From Comamonadaceae bacterium (GTDB taxonomy: Bacteria > Pseudomonadota > Gammaproteobacteria > Burkholderiales > Burkholderiaceae_C), in assembly GCA_008080595.1 (NCBI GenBank), contig VIKI01000034.1, positions 8,948 to 60,261 on the forward strand: 51,314 nucleotides of DNA, in the 5' to 3' direction. This document shows, piece after piece, positions 10,465 through 21,065 of the stretch. A model generated the notes under the pieces. The model worked only from the letters and a program-made list of their open reading frames with translations. It ran no database searches and was not told the DNA's origin. The position numbers were made by a program, and so were the translations under genes. Position 1 is the first letter of the stretch. Each line of letters opens with the position of its first letter.

Positions 10465-10896
10465 TCAGTGAGCGGTTTTGTAATGCTCGCGCCGCCGCGC
10501 CTCTGACACAAACTCGTCCAGATCAGGGTCCATGGCATTCCGTGCCGACACCAGGCCCAGGGTGTGGCCGTTTTCTACCACCGGGGCATGGCGCACGCCG
10601 TGTTCTTGCATCTTCACCAAGGCGTAGCCAAATGAATCATTCGGGCCTACGCTCATCGGCTCGGTGGTCATGGCGCTGCGCACCAAGGTGAATTGGGGGT
10701 CTAGCCCTTGGCCCAGCACGCGAAAAACAATGTCCCGCTCGGTCAGCACACCGGCCAGCTGGCCGTGCTCAATCACCCAGGCCACCCCAACATGTTTGCC
10801 CGCCATCAGCTGGGCCGCCTGGCTGATGGTTTGCTCGGGTGCAACGGTGATGAATTTGTTGCGATCCATGACACTTTTGACGGGTAGATCAAACAT
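10465..10896 (-). CDS. CBS-domain pair protein
   Basis: This 143-residue protein is essentially two tandem CBS domains: VKSVMDRNKFITVAPEQTIS...GVLTERDI and SAMTTEPMSVGPNDSFGYAL...GLVSARNAMD. CBS pairs bind adenosyl ligands and act as energy or redox-linked regulatory modules; stand-alone ones have no fixed target. The start at 10896 follows an excellent GGAGGTG ribosome-binding site. The reading frame is open far upstream of this start, but that part is antisense to oxyR and not real. It is divergent from oxyR across a palindromic element. Confidence 0.85.
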   Translation of the reverse strand: MFDLPVKSVMDRNKFITVAPEQTISQAAQLMAGKHVGVAWVIEHGQLAGVLTERDIVFRVLGQGLDPQFTLVRSAMTTEPMSVGPNDSFGYALVKMQEHGVRHAPVVENGHTLGLVSARNAMDPDLDEFVSEARRREHYKTAH

Positions 10897-10967
10897 GGGA
10901 CACCTCCATGAACGAATGCTAGCCGCCGTGGGGGTGGGGGCTTTGATGCGCATCAACACAAAGCACA

Positions 10968-11145
10968 ATCCCAAATAATCCATTAGGCGGCACTTCGTGC
11001 CTGCATGATGCCTGGCGGACGATTTGCGGCCATTTTGCCCGTCCGCTCGTCGTCCATAGCTACGGCTATGGACTCCTCGCAGCCAGCCAAACTGCCTCGC
11101 AACTCGTCTCGCCATGCACTCATGCCCTAATGGATTGTTTGGGAT
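10968..11145. repeat. Long imperfect palindrome (MITE- or REP-like)
   Basis: The 20-base arms at 10968-10987 and 11126-11145 are inverted copies with one mismatch. The interior also pairs: a segment with GGCGGACGATTTGCG (11013-11027) has a counterpart near 11095-11112. The centre is a 9-bp stem GTCCATAGC/GCTATGGAC with a 4-base loop at about 11052-11073. The whole unit would fold into one long hairpin. It has no reading frame of its own. It looks like a non-autonomous mobile or palindromic element inserted between the CBS gene and oxyR; no target duplication is obvious. Confidence 0.65.
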
Positions 11146-11178
11146 CCTGCCGGGCAGGCTCTGGGTGAAAATAGCGCC

Positions 11179-12138
11179 ATGACCCTGACTGAACTCAAAT
11201 ACATCGTGGCGGTGGCCCGTGAGCGCCACTTTGGCAAGGCGGCTGAAGCCTGTTACGTGTCGCAGCCGACCTTGTCGGTGGCGATCAAGAAGCTTGAAGA
11301 AGAACTGGACGTGAAGCTCTTTGAGCGCAGTGCCAATGAAGTCAGCGTGACCGCGCTGGGTGAAGAAATTGTGCGCCAGGCGCAAAGTGTGCTGGAGCAG
11401 GCGGCCGCCATCAAGGAAATTGCCAAACGCGGCAAAGACCCGCTGGGTGGTGCGCTCACTTTGGGCATCATCTACACCATTGGGCCGTATCTGTTGCCTG
11501 ACCTGGTGCGCCAGATGATCACCCGCACGCCGCAAATGCCCTTGATGCTGCAGGAAAACTTCACCGTCAAGCTGCTGGAGATGCTGCGCACCGGCGAGAT
11601 TGATTGCGCCATTCTGGCCGAGCCTTTTCCTGATGCCGGGCTGGCGATTGCGCCGTTGTATGACGAGCCCTTCATGGCAGCCGTGCCGTTTCACCACCCC
11701 CTGGCGGCCAAGGCGCAACTCACCAGCGAAGAGCTGAAGAACGAAACCATGCTGCTGCTGGGCAGCGGCCATTGCTTTCGCGACCATGTGCTGGAGGTCT
11801 GCCCCGAATTTGCCCGCTTTTCCAGCAACACCGAGGGCATTCGTCGCAGCTTTGAGGGCTCGTCACTGGAGACCATCAAACACATGGTGGCCGCCGGCAT
11901 GGGGGTCACCCTGGTGCCGCGCCTGAGCGTGCCCAAGGAAGCTTTTGCCGCCAAGCGCAAGCGAGATGAAGACCCCTATGTGAAATACCTGCCGATTGCC
12001 GACAAAGATGGCGGCGCACCCCCCACCCGCCGCATTGTGCTGGCCTGGCGGCGCAGCTTTACCCGCTACGAAGCCATTGCCGCCCTGCGCAACGCGGTCT
12101 ACGCCTGCGAGTTGCCGGGTGTGACGCGCTTGTCATGA
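11179..12138 (+). CDS. oxyR: Hydrogen-peroxide-sensing LysR regulator OxyR
   Basis: OxyR activates peroxide-defence genes after forming a disulphide. The 319-residue protein has the LysR helix-turn-helix ([20 protein letters not shown]...[16 protein letters not shown]). Its regulatory domain contains [14 protein letters not shown]. The two cysteines fall at residues 199 and 208, the same numbers as the redox pair of E. coli OxyR. Length and start are conventional. No katG, ahpC or dps lies next to it; ubiA follows on the same strand after 22 bases. Confidence 0.95.
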   Translation: MTLTELKYIVAVARERHFGKAAEACYVSQPTLSVAIKKLEEELDVKLFERSANEVSVTALGEEIVRQAQSVLEQAAAIKEIAKRGKDPLGGALTLGIIYTIGPYLLPDLVRQMITRTPQMPLMLQENFTVKLLEMLRTGEIDCAILAEPFPDAGLAIAPLYDEPFMAAVPFHHPLAAKAQLTSEELKNETMLLLGSGHCFRDHVLEVCPEFARFSSNTEGIRRSFEGSSLETIKHMVAAGMGVTLVPRLSVPKEAFAAKRKRDEDPYVKYLPIADKDGGAPPTRRIVLAWRRSFTRYEAIAALRNAVYACELPGVTRLS

Positions 12139-12160
12139 ACAACTAGAACTGGAATCGGGC

Positions 12161-13024
12161 ATGAATTGGGGTCAAAAACTGAATCTCTACCTGGCGCTGA
12201 TCCGCTGGGATCGGCCTGCGGGCTGGCTGCTGCTGCTGTGGCCCACGCTGGGGGCGCTGTGGGTGGCGGCGGGCGGCTTTCCGGGCTGGCATTTGCTGAG
12301 TGTGTTTGTGCTGGGCACGATCCTGATGCGCAGCGCCGGCTGCTGCATCAACGACGTGGCCGACCGCGAGTTTGATAAACACGTCAAGCGCACCGCGCAG
12401 CGCCCGGTGACCACCGGGCGGGTCTCGGTGAAAGAGGCGCTGGCTGTGGGCGCGGTGCTGGCGCTGCTGGCTTTTGTGCTGGTGCTGAGTACCAATGCGC
12501 TCACCATTGGCTTGTCATTCGCGGCGCTGGCGGTCACCCTGGCCTACCCGTATGCCAAGCGTTTTGTGTCGATGCCGCAAGCCGTGCTGGGGGTGGCCTT
12601 TGGCATGGGCATCCCCATGGCCTTTGCCGCTGTGCGTGGTGAAGTGCCCGCGCTGGCCTGGGTGCTGGCTTTGGGCAACCTGTGCTGGGTGCTGGCTTAC
12701 GACACCGAATACGCCATGGTGGATCGGGACGATGACCTGCGCCTGGGAATGAAAACCTCAGCCATTACGCTGGGCACGTGGGATGTGCCGGTGGTCATGC
12801 TGTGTTACCTGTTATTTATAAGCATTTGGGCTGTAGCACTTATCAATCATGCGCAGGTAGCTATTTTTGTCATAGCGTTGTTGGTGGCGCTTGGGCAGGT
12901 GGCCTGGCACTTCACGCTGATCCGTTCACGCACGCGGGAAGGTTGTTTCAAAGCCTTTCGGCTCAATCACTGGCTGGGGTTGACGGTGTTTGCGGGGATT
13001 GTGGTCAGTTTTGCGGCCAAATAA
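12161..13024 (+). CDS. ubiA: 4-hydroxybenzoate polyprenyltransferase
   Basis: UbiA joins a polyprenyl chain to 4-hydroxybenzoate in ubiquinone synthesis at the inner membrane. Both Asp-rich motifs are present: NDVADREFD (64-72) and [12 protein letters not shown] (181-192). The 287 residues carry multiple hydrophobic segments. A palindromic repeat matching other copies in the window lies inside the gene (12828-12876) and is translated in frame as [16 protein letters not shown] in a C-terminal membrane segment. The reading frame is intact, with a normal C-terminus ([13 protein letters not shown]). It is downstream of oxyR. Confidence 0.95.
   Translation: MNWGQKLNLYLALIRWDRPAGWLLLLWPTLGALWVAAGGFPGWHLLSVFVLGTILMRSAGCCINDVADREFDKHVKRTAQRPVTTGRVSVKEALAVGAVLALLAFVLVLSTNALTIGLSFAALAVTLAYPYAKRFVSMPQAVLGVAFGMGIPMAFAAVRGEVPALAWVLALGNLCWVLAYDTEYAMVDRDDDLRLGMKTSAITLGTWDVPVVMLCYLLFISIWAVALINHAQVAIFVIALLVALGQVAWHFTLIRSRTREGCFKAFRLNHWLGLTVFAGIVVSFAAK
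12828..12876 (+). repeat. Short palindromic repeat, copy 3, inside ubiA
   Basis: Sequence runs GGGCTGTAGC...CTTAT...CATGCGCA...GTAGCTAT...GTCATAGC, matching copy 1 in order and spacing. It is locally more A/T-rich than the surrounding ubiA codons and keeps the frame open. This indicates insertion into coding DNA with retention of the reading frame. Confidence 0.6.
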
Positions 13025-13050
13025 GCCGCCATGGGGCGAATTTTGTAAGT

Positions 13051-13106
13051 CAAATCTGCCTCTGGCCCTTGTTGAATAAGCGCAAACAGCTTCTGTTTTG
13101 ATAGCG
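13051..13106 (+). repeat. Short palindromic repeat, copy 4
   Basis: Shares AAAT, CTGGCCCTTG, ATAAGCGCA and GCT with copy 2 and ends TTTTGATAGCG. It is located about 30 bases downstream of the ubiA stop, the typical gene-end position for such elements. Confidence 0.6.
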
Positions 13107-13159
13107 TTTGTGTCCACTCTTGGGTTGATGGTATTGGTCAACATGGCCGCCATGGCATC

Positions 13160-13184
13160 AAAAAACCGCCTGGGCAGGCGGTTT
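13160..13184 (-). terminator. Rho-independent terminator for the proC transcript
   Basis: On the minus strand AAACCGCC and GGCGGTTT form a stem around a short loop, followed by six T. It lies just past the stop of the Lys/Ala-rich gene, so it ends the proC-containing transcript. Confidence 0.8.
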
Positions 13185-13200
13185 GGGGGCAAAGCCGGGT

Positions 13201-13476
13201 TTACAGGGCCTTGGCTTTCTTGGGTTTTCTGGCTTTTTTCCTGGCGCTGGTCTTGCCGCTGGCTTTGGCCTTGCTGCTGGCCTTCGCTTTGGCTTGGGCT
13301 TTTGCCTTGGCTTTGGCACGGGGTTTGGCCTGCGCCTTTTTCTTGACCGGCTTGGGGGCGGCTGCGGCTGGGCTGTCAAACTGGGGCGTGGTCTGTGCGC
13401 TGGCTGTGAAGCTGGTGGCGCTCAGGGTCAGGGCCAGCAAGGAGGCGCAAGCCAGGGCGGAAATCGATTTTTTCAT
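13201..13476 (-). CDS. Secreted Lys/Ala-rich low-complexity protein
   Basis: This 91-residue protein opens with a Sec signal peptide (MKKSISALACASLLALTLSA...TASAQ). The rest is a highly basic tract of KAKAKAQAKAK-type repeats with a few Pro, Arg and Ser. The composition resembles the tail of histone H1-like bacterial proteins, but the signal peptide predicts export. It follows proC by 39 bases on the same strand and ends at a strong terminator. The function is unknown; binding of nucleic acid or of anionic envelope polymers is possible. The signal peptide and in-frame basic repeats support a real gene. Confidence 0.65.
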   Translation of the reverse strand: MKKSISALACASLLALTLSATSFTASAQTTPQFDSPAAAAPKPVKKKAQAKPRAKAKAKAQAKAKASSKAKASGKTSARKKARKPKKAKAL

Positions 13477-13515
13477 GGTGCTGGATCAATTCAATGGGGA
13501 AAACAGATGCGGGCT

Positions 13516-14277
13516 TCAGGCCGCTCCAAACTCGTCGCCGAGTTCTTTGGCACGTTCGCGGGCGGCGTACATGGCATCAATGAACAGGGCACGCATGTCA
13601 TTGTCTTCCATGCTGGAGATGGCGGCAAAGGTGGTGCCACCTTTGGAGGTGACGCGCTGGCGCAGCACCTGGGGTGATTCGTCAGAGGCTTGGGCCAGTG
13701 CGCTGGCCCCGGCCCCGGCGGTGGTCATCGCTTCCATGAAATAAAACACGTAAGCCGGGCCCGAGCCAGACAGGGCGGTGACCACATCGAGCTGGTTTTC
13801 TGCGTCCAGCCAGAGCGATTGGCCGGTGGTGGCGATAACCTGGTCGATGCGGGCCTTGTCTTGCGCCGTGACGCTGGCGCGGGCAAACAGGCCGCTGATG
13901 CCCTGGCCGATGAGTGCCGGGGTGTTGGGCATGGCGCGTACCACGCGCTCAGTGCCGAGCCAGGTGGCAATGCTGTCGCTGCGAATACCGGCGGCTACGC
14001 TCAGGTGCAAGGCGTTCCCGGTGTGGGGGGCGACCGCCTGAGCGGCTTCCTTGAAGGTTTGCGGTTTGACGGCCCAGACCACCAGATCGGCCTTGGCCAG
14101 AAAATCCCCGGCCTGGGGTTGGGCGGTGATGCCAAAACTGGTTTGCAGCTTGGTTTGGGCTTCAGCAAACGGCTCAAGCACGTCAATGTGCGCCGGGGCG
14201 AGGCCTTGTTTGATCAGGCCGCCGATGATGGCGCTGGCCATGTTGCCCCCGCCGATGAATGCAATGTGTTCGCTCAT
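13516..14277 (-). CDS. proC: Pyrroline-5-carboxylate reductase, apparently shortened
   Basis: ProC reduces pyrroline-5-carboxylate to proline. The N-terminal Rossmann motif (IAFIGGGNMASAIIGGL) and catalytic-domain motifs (MPNTPALIGQG, SGSGPAYVFYF, TSKGGTTFAAI) are present. At 253 residues it is short for the family. The loss is localised: between EAMTTAG and AGASALAQASDE, where relatives have about 18 more residues forming a helix of the dimerisation domain. The reading frame is kept, so a protein is made, but its oligomerisation and activity are doubtful. The GC-rich junction is at about 13705-13720. It lies downstream of glpK on the same strand. Confidence 0.88.
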   Translation of the reverse strand: MSEHIAFIGGGNMASAIIGGLIKQGLAPAHIDVLEPFAEAQTKLQTSFGITAQPQAGDFLAKADLVVWAVKPQTFKEAAQAVAPHTGNALHLSVAAGIRSDSIATWLGTERVVRAMPNTPALIGQGISGLFARASVTAQDKARIDQVIATTGQSLWLDAENQLDVVTALSGSGPAYVFYFMEAMTTAGAGASALAQASDESPQVLRQRVTSKGGTTFAAISSMEDNDMRALFIDAMYAARERAKELGDEFGAA

Positions 14278-14364
14278 GTTGGGAATTCAGCTCAGGGGCT
14301 GTTCAAGCGTTGTAGAAGTCTTGAGTCTAATCAAATGCGTTGACGGTTTGCTGTCAGCCTGGGT

Positions 14365-15863
<1,499 letters not shown>

Positions 15864-15867
<4 letters not shown>

Positions 15868-16628
15868 GGGGCTACCTCAAAACGAACTTGTGCATCGGCC
15901 AGCAGGGCCGGGAACGGGGTGGGGGGCGTGGCATCGGTGAACAGGCGGTCAATCTGGCTCAGGCGGGCGACTTCGACCATGGCCGGGCGGTTGAATTTGC
16001 TGCTGTCGGCAGCCAGCCAGACCTCCCGCGCGTGGGAGATGATGGTTTGCGAGACCTTGACTTCGCGAAAGTCGAAGTCGCGCAGCGAACCGTCGGACTC
16101 AATGGCCGAGATGCCGATGATGGCAATGTCGACCTTGAACTGGCGAATGAAGTCCACCGCCGCTTCACCGACGATGCCCTGGTCGCGCCCACGCACCACG
16201 CCGCCAACCACGATCACCTCGCACTTGGGGTTGGCGCTGAGGATGGTGGCCACATTCAGGTTGTTGGTGATCACCCGCAGGCCGCTGTGGTGCAGCAGGG
16301 CGCGGGCCACGGCTTCGGTGGTGGTGCCGATGTTCAGGATCAGTGAGCAGTCATTGGGTACGGCGGCAGCCACCGCGCTGGCGATGCGGCTTTTGCCCTC
16401 GGCATGCAGGTCTTTGCGCTGCTGGTGGGCAATGTTTTCCACGGTGGAGCTGGGCACACGCACGCCGCCGTGAAAGCGGGTGAGCAGGCCTTCGTCGGCC
16501 ATGCGCTGCACATCGCGGCGCACGGTTTGCAGGGTCACACCGAGCTGCTCGGCGAGTTGCTCGACCGTCATGGAGCCTTGGCGTTGCACTTCGGTGAGCA
16601 GGGTGAGTTGTCTGGGGTTGGGTTGCAT
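15864..16628 (-). CDS. glpR: DeoR-family repressor of the glycerol regulon
   Basis: The 254-residue protein has a DeoR-type N-terminal helix-turn-helix ([24 protein letters not shown]) and a C-terminal sugar-phosphate-sensing domain ([16 protein letters not shown]). In the well-studied orthologue, glycerol-3-phosphate releases the repressor. It is the first gene of the leftward glpR-glpK unit and is divergent from the importer operon. It is therefore well placed to control both through the shared intergenic region, and probably itself. Confidence 0.9.
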
Positions 16629-16785
16629 GGGTCGATTGTGTTCTGAATGAACTGGGAGTCACTTTAAAACGAATCAAAAGGAATCTGTATAGGGTAAATA
16701 CCGATAAAAAAGGAATAAAAACGAACAATAATTCGGCAACGAAAGTTCGATTTCATCGGTAATTTACAAAAGCAAAGGTTGAGTG
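16629..16785. promoter_or_regulatory. Divergent glpR/glpS control region with candidate GlpR sites
   Basis: This A/T-rich gap separates glpR from glpS. It contains AACGAACAA (16720-16728) and AGTTCGATT (16745-16753), each close to a half-site of the E. coli GlpR operator. It also has CGAA-N6-TTCG at 16722-16735 and a CGAAAGTTCG palindrome at 16740-16749. An outer inverted pair, GTAAATACCGAT (16694-16705) and ATCGGTAATTTAC (16755-16767), brackets them. I infer an operator cluster controlling both directions; promoter hexamers are not clear. Confidence 0.5.
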
Positions 16786-17859
16786 ATGCATTTGACGCTG
16801 GACAGCATTGGTAAAAAAGTCGGTCGCCAGACCTGGCTTTACCCCATGAGTTTGCAGCCCTGCAGTGGTGCGGTAACCGTGTTGCTGGGGGCGACCAAGG
16901 CCGGCAAGACCAGCCTGATGCGCATCATGGCCGGGCTGGATGCGCCCACCGAGGGGAATGTGCTGGTGAACGGGCAAAGTGTGCTGGGTGTGCCGGTGCG
17001 CCAGCGCAATGTGTCGATGGTGTACCAGCAGTTCATCAACTACCCGTCACTGAAGGTGCGCGACAACATAGCTTCGCCCTTGAAGCTCAGTGGTGAGAAA
17101 AACGTGGATCAGCGGGTCGATGCGCTGGCTAAAAAATTGCACATCGAGATGTTTCTGGATCGTTATCCGGCAGAACTCTCAGGCGGGCAGCAGCAGCGCG
17201 TGGCGCTGGCCCGTGCCCTGGCCAAGGGGGCTCCGTTGATGCTGCTGGATGAGCCGCTGGTGAACCTGGATTACAAGCTGCGCGAGGAGTTGCGCGATGA
17301 GCTGACCGCTTTGTTTGCCGAAGGCAACTCCACCGTGATTTATGCCACCACCGAGCCCGGTGAAGCGCTGTTGCTGGGCGGCTATACCGCCGTGCTGGAC
17401 TGCGGTGAGTTGCTGCAATACGGCCCAACTGCTGAGGTGTTTCATAAGCCGAAGTCTTTGCGTGTGGCGCGGGCTTTCAGTGACCCGCCGATGAATTTGC
17501 TGGGTGCGACCCCTGCAGAAGGTGGGGTGCAGTTGAACGCTGGCCCGGTGCTGAAGCTGGCATTGCCCGAGCACCTGTCGCGCCAGATGACGGTGGGCAT
17601 GCGGGCCAGTGCACTGCATGTGCAGCCGCACGATGGGGACGTGGCCTTGCCCGGTGTGGTGGAACTGGCTGAAATATCGGGCTCGGACACCTTTGTTCAT
17701 GTGGCCACCGGCGTGGGCGAAGTGGTGGCGCAATTGACCGGGGTGCATTACTTTGACCTGGGTGCGCCGGTGACCCTGTACGTCAACCCGACGCAGGTGT
17801 ATGTGTTTGACCAAGACGGGATGCTGCTGGCCTACCCGGTGCGCGGTGGGGGGCGCTGA
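16786..17859 (+). CDS. glpS: Glycerol ABC importer ATPase GlpS
   Basis: One of two ATPases of the GlpSTPQV glycerol importer. The 357-residue protein has a P-loop GATKAGKT, the full signature LSGGQQQRVALARAL, Walker B LMLLDEPLVNLD and a C-terminal TOBE-like region. The H-loop is unusual: ATTEPGEA stands where ABC ATPases have a His. I chose ATG 16786 over the GTG one codon upstream. It is first in the glpSTPQ-DUF2160-glpV-glpD operon and is followed by glpT after one base. Confidence 0.92.
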   Translation: MHLTLDSIGKKVGRQTWLYPMSLQPCSGAVTVLLGATKAGKTSLMRIMAGLDAPTEGNVLVNGQSVLGVPVRQRNVSMVYQQFINYPSLKVRDNIASPLKLSGEKNVDQRVDALAKKLHIEMFLDRYPAELSGGQQQRVALARALAKGAPLMLLDEPLVNLDYKLREELRDELTALFAEGNSTVIYATTEPGEALLLGGYTAVLDCGELLQYGPTAEVFHKPKSLRVARAFSDPPMNLLGATPAEGGVQLNAGPVLKLALPEHLSRQMTVGMRASALHVQPHDGDVALPGVVELAEISGSDTFVHVATGVGEVVAQLTGVHYFDLGAPVTLYVNPTQVYVFDQDGMLLAYPVRGGGR

Positions 17860-17860
17860 C

Positions 17861-18933
17861 ATGGCACGTATTGAACTTGATCTGGCGCACGCCTACAAAC
17901 CCAACCCCAGGCAGGACAGCGACTATGCGCTGTTGCCCCTGAAGATGACGTTTGACGATGGCGGTGCGTATGCGCTGCTGGGGCCGTCGGGCTGCGGCAA
18001 GACGACCTTGCTCAACATCATGTCGGGCTTGTTGACCCCTTCTCAGGGCAGTGTGCGTTTTGATGGCGCAGATGTGACCCGGGCCACACCACAGGTGCGC
18101 AACATTGCGCAGGTGTTTCAGTTTCCGGTGATTTACGACACCATGACGGTGGCTGAGAACCTGGCGTTTCCCTTGCGCAACCGCAAGGTGCCGCAAGCAC
18201 AGATTGACAAGCGGGTGGGGGTGATTGCCGAGATTCTGGAGATGAGTGGCCAGCTCAACCAGCGGGCGGCCAATCTGGCGGCCGACGAAAAACAAAAGAT
18301 TTCGCTTGGGCGCGGTTTGGTTCGCCCCGATGTGTCGGCGGTGTTGTTTGATGAGCCGCTGACGGTGATTGACCCGCACTTGAAGTGGCAACTGCGGCGC
18401 AAGATCAAGCAGATCCACCACGAGCTGAAGCTGACCATGATTTACGTGACGCATGACCAGGTGGAGGCGCTGACCTTTGCCGACCATGTGGTGGTGATGA
18501 CGCGGGGGCGGGCGGTGCAAGTGGGGTCGGCGGCGGAATTGTTTGAGCGGCCGAGTCATACCTTTGTCGGGCATTTCATTGGCTCGCCGGGCATGAATTT
18601 TCTGAACGTGGAGGCCGATCACAACGGGCTTCAGGTGGCTGATGCGGCATGGCCTCTGGGCGCTGCCAAGACCTTACCAGCGGGGGCACTCAAGCTGGGG
18701 GTGCGGCCCGAGTATGTGAGCCTGGTGTCGCCCGACACGGCGGGGGCTTTGCCGATGACGGTGGCGCAAGTGCAGGATGTGGGCACCCACGTGATGCTGA
18801 GTGCGCACTTTGCGGGGCAGACCGTCAAGGCACGTTTGTCACCGAATGCTGCGCAGATGAGCGTGGGCGACACGGTGTGGTTGCAGGTGATGACGGAGCA
18901 CACCTGCTTTTACAAAAACGAGGAGATCGTGGC

Positions 18934-18937
<4 letters not shown>
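17861..18937 (+). CDS. glpT: Glycerol ABC importer ATPase GlpT
   Basis: Partner ATPase of GlpS, 358 residues. It has a standard P-loop (GPSGCGKTTLL), Walker B (AVLFDEPLTVIDPH) and H-loop (YVTHDQVEA). The signature is degenerate: LAADEKQKISLGRG in place of LSGGQ. With GlpS this predicts one complete and one incomplete ATP site. The symbol should not be confused with the unrelated glycerol-3-phosphate antiporter GlpT of E. coli. Its stop overlaps the glpP start (ATGA). Confidence 0.92.
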
Positions 18938-19819
<882 letters not shown>

Positions 19820-19827
<8 letters not shown>

Positions 19828-20632
19828 GCCCAAGTTTCAAAAGCGCACGCTGTTCCTGCTGGCCTACCTTGTATTTGCCTTGCTGCCGGTGTACTGGATG
19901 ATCAACATGTCGTTCAAGACGAACGAAGACATCTTGTCGAGCTTTTCGCTGTTGCCGCAGCACTTCACCTGGGCCAATTACAAGACCATTCTGACCGATG
20001 CGTCGTGGTATTCGGGCTATATCAACAGCCTGATTTATGTCGGCATCAATACGCTGATTTCGATCACCGTGGCCTTGCCTGCGGCCTATGCGTTCTCGCG
20101 CTACAGCTTTCTGGGTGACAAACATGTGTTTTTCTGGCTGCTGACCAACCGCATGACCCCGCCCGCAGTGTTTCTGCTGCCATTTTTTCAGCTCTATTCC
20201 ACCGTGGGGCTGCTCGATACGCACCTGGCCGTGGCGATGGCGCATTTGCTGTTCAACGTGCCGCTGGCGGTCTGGATTTTGGAGGGTTTCATGAGCGGCA
20301 TTCCACGGGAAATTGATGAAACCGCTTACATCGACGGGTATTCGTTCCCGGTGTTTTTTGCCAAGATATTTTTGCCCTTGATCAAGGCTGGTGTGGGTGT
20401 GGCGGCGTTCTTCTGCTTCATGTTCAGCTGGGTGGAGTTGCTGCTGGCGCGAACCCTGACCAGTGTGAATGCGAAGCCGATTGTGGCCATCATGACACGC
20501 ACCGTGTCGGCCTCTGGCATGGACTGGGCCACCTTGGCGGCAGCGGGTGTTCTGACGATTGTGCCGGGGGCGATAGTGATCTGGTTTGTGCGCAATTACA
20601 TCGCCAAGGGCTTCGCCATGGGGCGGGTGTGA
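19820..20632 (+). CDS. glpQ: Glycerol ABC importer permease GlpQ
   Basis: The second permease subunit, 270 residues, with segments such as TLFLLAYLVFALLPVYWMIN and the EAA loop IDETAYIDGYSFPVFFAKIFLP. The start follows an AGGAGGGTGG ribosome-binding site. The symbol follows importer nomenclature and does not mean the glycerophosphodiesterase GlpQ. No lesion is seen. Confidence 0.92.
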
Positions 20633-20668
20633 TGGGCATTGCCAACAACAGCCAAAAAGGAGTTGTGA

Positions 20669-20977
20669 ATGTTTGAATGGATGGCCTGGACGACACCTGT
20701 CGCCGTATTTTTCAGTTGTATTGGCTTGATGCTGCTTGCCATGACGGTGTGGGAGATCAAGTCACCCACCAGCCTGCGCCGGGGTTTTTTGCCGATGGAG
20801 ACCACGCGGGGAGACCGTTTGTTTATTGGGCTGCTGAGCGCGGCCTATGTGAATCTGGCCTTTGTTGGTATCAGCGGGCGCTTGATGGTGTGGCTGTCTC
20901 TGGAGGCCGATCCGTCGATCTGGTTCAGTTTTGTGGCTTCCATGGCGTTGCTGGTGCTGATCATGCGCAAGGGCTAA
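20669..20977 (+). CDS. DUF2160 small membrane protein of the glycerol operon
   Basis: This 102-residue protein has three to four hydrophobic stretches (VAVFFSCIGLMLLAMTVW, LFIGLLSAAYVNLAFVGI, WFSFVASMALLVLIM). It fits DUF2160, which is regularly found between the permease and binding-protein genes of GlpSTPQV loci. That conserved placement suggests an accessory role in glycerol import, but none has been assigned as far as I know. An AAGGAG ribosome-binding site precedes the ATG. Confidence 0.85.
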   Translation: MFEWMAWTTPVAVFFSCIGLMLLAMTVWEIKSPTSLRRGFLPMETTRGDRLFIGLLSAAYVNLAFVGISGRLMVWLSLEADPSIWFSFVASMALLVLIMRKG

Positions 20978-21003
20978 GGATTGAGTGAACAGGAATCGGC
21001 TTG

Positions 21004-21044
21004 ATGTCCCCTGGAGCCGAAACAGCCTTTGAATCAGGGGACAT
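21004..21044 (+). promoter_or_regulatory. Intercistronic hairpin before glpV
   Basis: ATGTCCCCTG and CAGGGGACAT form a perfect 10-bp stem around a 21-base loop, ending 7 bases before the AGAGGAG ribosome-binding site of glpV. There is no T run, so it is unlikely to be a terminator. Such hairpins often protect a downstream mRNA 5' end and raise binding-protein expression over permeases; that role is inferred. Confidence 0.55.
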
Positions 21045-21065
21045 ACACACAAGAGGAGCTTGAAT

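Noticed and set aside
11055..11068. OxyR-like site ATAG...CTAT upstream of oxyR
   Set aside because: The spacing is six bases where the OxyR motif needs seven, there is only one such unit, and it forms the loop region of the long palindrome.
10897..11787. N-terminal extension of the CBS-domain frame
   Set aside because: The open frame runs antisense through oxyR and the palindromic element; the true start at 10896 has a strong ribosome-binding site and begins the CBS domain.
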